DNA from: Papilionanthe hookeriana x Papilionanthe teres
Taxonomy: Eukaryota; Streptophyta; Magnoliopsida; Asparagales; Orchidaceae
NCBI GenBank assembly: GCA_022702705.1
Contig: CM040430.1
Span: forward strand, 15,447,310-15,511,309
Length of the DNA stretch: 64,000 nt
Direction: 5' to 3'
Every line of letters begins with the position of its first letter. Position 1 is the stretch's first letter. A program made the translations under genes and the position numbers. The notes under the pieces were generated by a model. It saw only the letters and a program-made list of their open reading frames with translations, made no database searches and was not told where the DNA came from. Positions 59,711 through 64,000 of the stretch are shown here, in pieces.

Positions 59711-61411
59711 TGATCTACTTAAAAAAATATCTATTATATGCCTTATTTTTGAGTCAATTTTTAAGGATATTGCGCTTTAATGAATGGTATTTTCATGTTT
59801 TTGGATGTAGATGATGAAAAAGAGTTTAAGAAGAAAAAATGATCAAAAAGGAGCGAAAGGAGCAAAAATGGAGCCAAAAAGCAAAACTGCCAAAAATATA
59901 GGTCTGCCACCTAGGCGCCAGAAACTGGCGCCTAAGTCCCAGTTTGATACCGAAGCAGTCAAATTTTTTACCAACTCTGGGAAGTTATTTTGAAGGTGTT
60001 AGGCGGTTTTCAGACATTTTAGAAGACTGAAAGTTATTACTAATATATAGGACATGCGATACAATGAATTTGGACACAGGGAACAGTTTAAATAGTGAAG
60101 ATGTGTGATCCAAAGTAAAGGGGTGCGACTGTTTGAGCACAAAGTCCAGCGCCTAGTAACCAGAGCTCGGAGCCTAGGCACGCCAGTTGACCTTCTAGAA
60201 GATTCGTTGAATTTGGACGAATTTTGAAGATGTGCCTAAAGCAACCCCTGGTCATTTTCTAAGCTCTATAAATAGAAGACATTTTTACAGCAAAAAGTGC
60301 CCTGAGAAGAGTTCTAGAGAGCCCTCGAAGAATTTTCTCAAGTCCTTGAGAGTTCTTGGTGAGTTTACATTAGTTTATTTTAGTTGTTTTGAGTGTTACT
60401 ACTCAAATTCCTTGAGTAGTTAGTTAGAGTTTATGAGTTTTTACTGTTCTTAGAGTTGGAGCCTTGTACTTTTAGTCGGAGTCCGTAGAAGTAGAAGGAT
60501 CTCTTGGAGGAACATTCCAGATAAGTATTTGTAACTTAGTTTAAATTTTTATAAATATGTTTTTTTTTGTGTGAATTCAATGTATTCTAAGTAGATTTCT
60601 TTTCTTTCTCCTTTCAACTATGAAAAGATAATAAAGATAAATTAATTTTGTTGGAGAATTTAACTTTTTATTAATAAAAAATTTTGATGATATTCATACC
60701 GGATCATCAATTACTTTTTAAACTTACCATTTCAATTGTTAAAATCTGTTGAAGAATTCTGAGACCTGGCCGGAGATGAGTTCTTAACTAGTAGATATCA
60801 CATGAATCCTTGGGTAGTCGAAGACAATGAGCGGATTATTCAAGGTGAAGTGCAAATAAATAGAAAGATATTATTTATTGGGCGTACAATTATTTAGTTT
60901 TTAGAGTGACAAACTAAATTCTAACAATTTGGTTAAGAAAAAGTGAACGGGTCACTACTAGGGCCGACCATAGCCACCCTTGGACATCTAGAAGTGTGAG
61001 CCTAGATTAACCCATTCTACTAATAATACATCCTGAACCGATCTATAGATTAGCCAATATTCTTTATATTATCGAGCGAAGGTAAATAATAAGAATGCTT
61101 CTATTTGGCGCAATACCATATTTTTAAATTCTCCATGAAAGAAAGTTTTCTAAAAAATCTTGGATTAGTTGAAAAGGAGAAAGTTGTTTAATTTTTACTT
61201 GAATCAATCCTTAATTATAATTGTTACTTTTTAATAGTAGAAATTATATAAAAACCATTTAAATCTAAATCATTGAAAAGAGAATAGAAGTATAAATATT
61301 TTTAAAAGGTTAAATAACTTCCCTGTAGGATTGATAACCAGAACTCCATTAGAGCCCTGTATTACTTGAAACGATACATGTACTTGCGTAATATACTCTG
61401 GTGTGCAAATT
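59711..61411 (+). repeat. 3' LTR of the Athila-like element
   Basis: It starts TGATCTAC after the PPT. It holds GGCGCC pairs (59907-59940, 60146-60184), a TATA box TATAAATA (60267-60274) and the conserved block ending ACTTGCGT (about 61330-61398) shared with 55068-55139. The right end is uncertain; I place it near 61411 because no duplication could be matched. Confidence 0.65.
60267..60274 (+). promoter_or_regulatory. TATA box of the Athila-like LTR
   Basis: TATAAATA in CTCTATAAATAGAAG, a canonical plant core promoter, about 560 bases into the LTR. Confidence 0.6.
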
Positions 61412-62410
61412 TGTTTTCTAAAATTATAAATTTATTTTTGCATACTATTCTTTGGAATATAAGGATAAAATATTTTGTAACAACCATTGTAGAGGATTAG
61501 TAGTTTGCGAAAGGAGTTCGCAAATTTTGCGAGCGGGTGTCCACCAGTTACCGCAAAGAAGAACCGAGGAGTTCATGACAGAGATAGGGGTTTCGATCTC
61601 GGGAGTTTCGACGTAGAATATTTCGCGAGTGATTATCGCGAACAGGCTGGGAAACAGGCTCGCGGGAACGAACAGGCAAAGCAGTTCAGAAACAGGGTTG
61701 AGGTTCGAAAAGCATCTGTGATCAGGTGGGGTTCGCAGGTTTGTCACAGGAGACATTGCGACAGGTGGAGTTCGCAAGTTTGTTGCAGGAGTTGCGACAG
61801 GTGGAGTTTGTGAATTTCATGGATTGTTCGCGGGTTTTGTCATAGGAGAATATGTAATAGGTGGAATTCGGTTGATGTCTGCAGTATTTTGGCTGAATTT
61901 TTGTGCGAACAGGAAATACACTTCATGAGAAAAATTTGATTCATGAATCACAAGAAACTGTGGGAAAATTACTGCATTGATAAAGAATTTCATGTTTATT
62001 TGAATTTATTTGTGGTGTGTGTTTTGTTTCAATACAAAGCAGAAAAATTCGCTGCAGGATTAAATTCGAATGACAATGTCTGGTGCAAAATTTGAGATAG
62101 CAAAATTCGTCGGAATAAGAAACTCTGTGGCAAACAAAGATGAAAGAATTGTTGGCACGACAATAAATTTTGAAGGCATTGCGAGCTGCGAAACCTGATG
62201 GTAATATCTATCAACTGTTGAAGAGTACAGTTGTAAGTGAAGTACACTCTGTCGGATTGTATGATGGAAATGCATCATGTATGTTGACCAAGCCAGGTAT
62301 TTTCAACAAGTTCTTGAATTGCTTGAACTTGTTGAATGTTAACAGTTGCTAGTAAGCTTGGTCGCCCAACCCACTTCGTGTAAGAAACTCAATGATTGAT
62401 TTTCTTAGGA
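61412..62410 (+). other. Unassigned repeat sequence upstream of Copia-type LTR
   Basis: Rich in GTTCGC/GCGAAC and CGCAA words, with short direct repeats such as GCGACAGGTGGAGTT (about 61758 and 61795). No Copia protein domain was found. It is probably internal sequence of a non-autonomous or truncated element. Confidence 0.4.
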
Positions 62411-62546
62411 TGGATATTCGCAAGGTGGAGATTTTCTCCTAAGGGGCTGAATATTCGCAAAGGTGAATATTTTCTCCTAAGGGGCTAAATATTCCCAAGG
62501 TGAAGATTTTCTCCTAAAGGGCTGGATATTCCCCAAGGTGGAGAAT
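62411..62546 (+). repeat. Tandem copies of a PPT-like segment
   Basis: Four units of about 37 bp: GGATATTCGCAAGGTGGAGA then TTTTCTCCTAAGGGGCT and variants, starting near 62412, 62449, 62486 and 62523. The last unit, AAGGTGGAGAAT, abuts the LTR and is the likely PPT. Confidence 0.75.
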
Positions 62547-62849
62547 TGTTAGGTATGGCTCATATACCAAGAAGTTTAGAGTATCTTGAAATGGACAGGT
62601 GTGTCTTCTGTATTAGTGGGTTGGGGTGAGCGAGGGCGTTTTAGTAATTCACTTATGGATATGTTATATGTTTATATACATGTGTAACCCTATGGGTATG
62701 AGACTAAGCTGTAATAGAACTCCACTAAAATAGTGAATTCGCTGCTCCGCTCTCGAGGATGTAGGCATCTTTGCCGAACCTCGTTAAATCTCTGTGTGCT
62801 CTTCTGGATTGTGCCGATTTATGTTTTCTTCACCTTAAATTTATCAACA
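62547..62849 (+). repeat. Copia-type 3' LTR (about 303 bp)
   Basis: It begins TGTTAGG after an AAGGTGGAGA tract and ends ATCAACA. The interior GATGTAGGCATCTTTGCCGA then ACCTCGTTAAATCTCTGTGT is typical of the R-U5 part of Ty1/Copia LTRs. No 5' partner is in the window, so only the 3' end remains. Confidence 0.75.
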
Positions 62850-63921
62850 CGACTATAAACTCTTTGGGCATCCTGGAGCAAATGAGCTACTCAATCATGT
62901 TTCAGAGGTGGTGACATTCCTCCTTGTCATGTCCATAGTCGTCATGGTACTAGCAGTACCTCTTTGGGCTGGTGTCGCATATATGTTCTAGATGTTATAG
63001 ACTATTTCATCCGTTGACATTATAAGGGGTCTCAAACCCTGCATTTCCCAGTAGACATGTGGCAACTTATAATACTTGGTTGACCGTTGGTCAGAATATC
63101 ATTTCCGGTCAAGATTCCTTCGGCCATTTCCTTGCTGATTTTGAGATTGAGAGTTATTATTTTGGTGACTAGTAGTGGGTTGATTGTCCCTTTCATTCTA
63201 TGGTTCACCCCACTCTTTCCGCTTCATCGAGGGATGGCCAGATGATTTTGGCATACCCTTCAAAGATTCCTAGAGATCTTCTTCAGTGAGCATGTGCTCG
63301 TTCGCCATCTCCAATTCTTCTACAAAAGTAACCGGTTTAAATAATTTTAGTTCATGCCTGAACTGCTTGCTTCAGATTCCTTGTTTCAAGGCTGCTTCAA
63401 CTATATCAGACTTCAAATCTCTAACCTCGAGCATCTCTATCTGAAAGCAGGTGATATAGGCTCGCAGGCTCTCATTTTCTCCTTGCTTAAGTTCGAGCAG
63501 GGTGTCTGAGTCTTTCCTCCACTTCTGCACGTTTAAGAAGTGTGAAACGAATAATATTTTAAACTCGTAGTAACTTGGGATGGTTCCAGTTGGCAAACTG
63601 TTGAACCACCAAAGGGCCAATTCCTTTACGGTGGTTAAGAAGAGATGACACATTCTATGGTCATCTATCTGGACCAGACCGATGGATGATTCAACCAATG
63701 CGATATAAACGACCGGGTTGATCCTCCTTTTGTAAAAATCCAGGCAAGGAATCCTTGGCTTGGGTAAAGGTATCACTTCTTTGACTTAACGAGTAAATGT
63801 GCCTCCTGTGAGTGGTCGACAAGCACTCACATCCCTCTTCCCATCGAATGTTAGCCTGTGCAGATGCTCTGGTGTCAGCGTGTTGGGACTCACCTTGCCC
63901 CTCCATCCATTGGTTGTTCAC
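62850..63921 (-). pseudogene. Broken Ty3/Gypsy gag
   Basis: The open part 63372-63776 has LALWWFNSLPTGTIPSYYEF and LKQGENESLRAYITCF, the capsid-like retrotransposon gag domain. Further down in another frame a zinc-knuckle remnant YHDDYGHDKEECHHL (about 62895-62955) is visible, with a stop between its C and YH. The fragment is cut by the Copia-type LTR at 62849. It is of Tat/Retand-like type but not close to the gag of elements A and B. Confidence 0.8.
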
Positions 63922-64000
63922 TTGGTTGTCCAGATTATGCTAGTTTGTCGGAGGGTGCTTTGAGGGCGGACCCTCTGAGGTTTCGCCTCCAAAGTTGGCG

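Noticed and set aside
1..64000. tRNA or rRNA genes, CRISPR arrays, bacterial-type operons
   Set aside because: No cloverleaf with A/B boxes, rRNA core or spaced direct-repeat array was seen. The tandem arrays are minisatellites without spacers.

Overview
The window is plant genomic DNA made almost entirely of transposable elements. It suggests an angiosperm with a large, repeat-rich genome. The elements are Ty3/Gypsy retrotransposons of Tat/Ogre and Athila type plus a Ty1/Copia LTR, in AT-rich DNA. I see no intact single-copy host gene, tRNA or rRNA gene. The species cannot be named from the sequence.

The layout is a three-level nest. Level 1 (oldest) is a decayed Athila-like element: LTR pieces at 1-264 and 54927-55150, internal remnants at about 55200-59710 and a 3' LTR from 59711. 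Level 2 is element A (270-54921, minus strand), flanked by the 5-bp duplication TTAAT. It has LTRs of about 7.2 kb and is about 27 kb long once its own insertion is discounted. Level 3 is element B (14944-42665, plus strand), of the same family. It lies in opposite orientation inside A, between A's gag-protease and reverse transcriptase regions, and is flanked by ATAGT. B is also about 27.7 kb, with LTRs of about 7.5 kb. The B LTRs look more alike than the A LTRs, which fits a younger insertion.

In sense order A and B share: a giant LTR; a primer-binding site next to the LTR; a leader; a long N-terminal extension fused to gag; gag with a zinc knuckle; protease; an Arg-Gly repeat; reverse transcriptase; a degenerate first RNase H; a second (archaeal-type) RNase H; an integrase with D,D35E and no chromodomain; a spacer; an extra 3' ORF of about 490 codons; a purine-rich tract; a minisatellite; a polypurine-like tract; and a second LTR. 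The dual RNase H and overall plan place the family in the Tat/Ogre lineage.

The most interesting feature is the extra 3' ORF. Its C-terminal half is an AlkB-type 2-oxoglutarate/Fe(II) dioxygenase resembling plant ALKBH9/ALKBH10 RNA N6-methyladenosine demethylases, with the HxD...H...RxxxxxR residues visible in A. Both copies carry it, so it belongs to the family rather than to one chance capture. Its N-terminal half resembles the N-terminal extension of gag, so two related modules bracket gag-pol. A retrotransposon family that encodes its own RNA demethylase is my main candidate for an undescribed system.

B's internal region is a patchwork in which CAG is systematically replaced by CGG or CGAG relative to A. 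This looks more like sequencing or assembly error at CHG-methylated sites than decay, so B's apparent frameshifts should not be taken at face value.

The right end (61412-64000) holds a Copia-type 3' LTR preceded by a tandemly repeated PPT-like segment, and a broken Gypsy gag on the minus strand.
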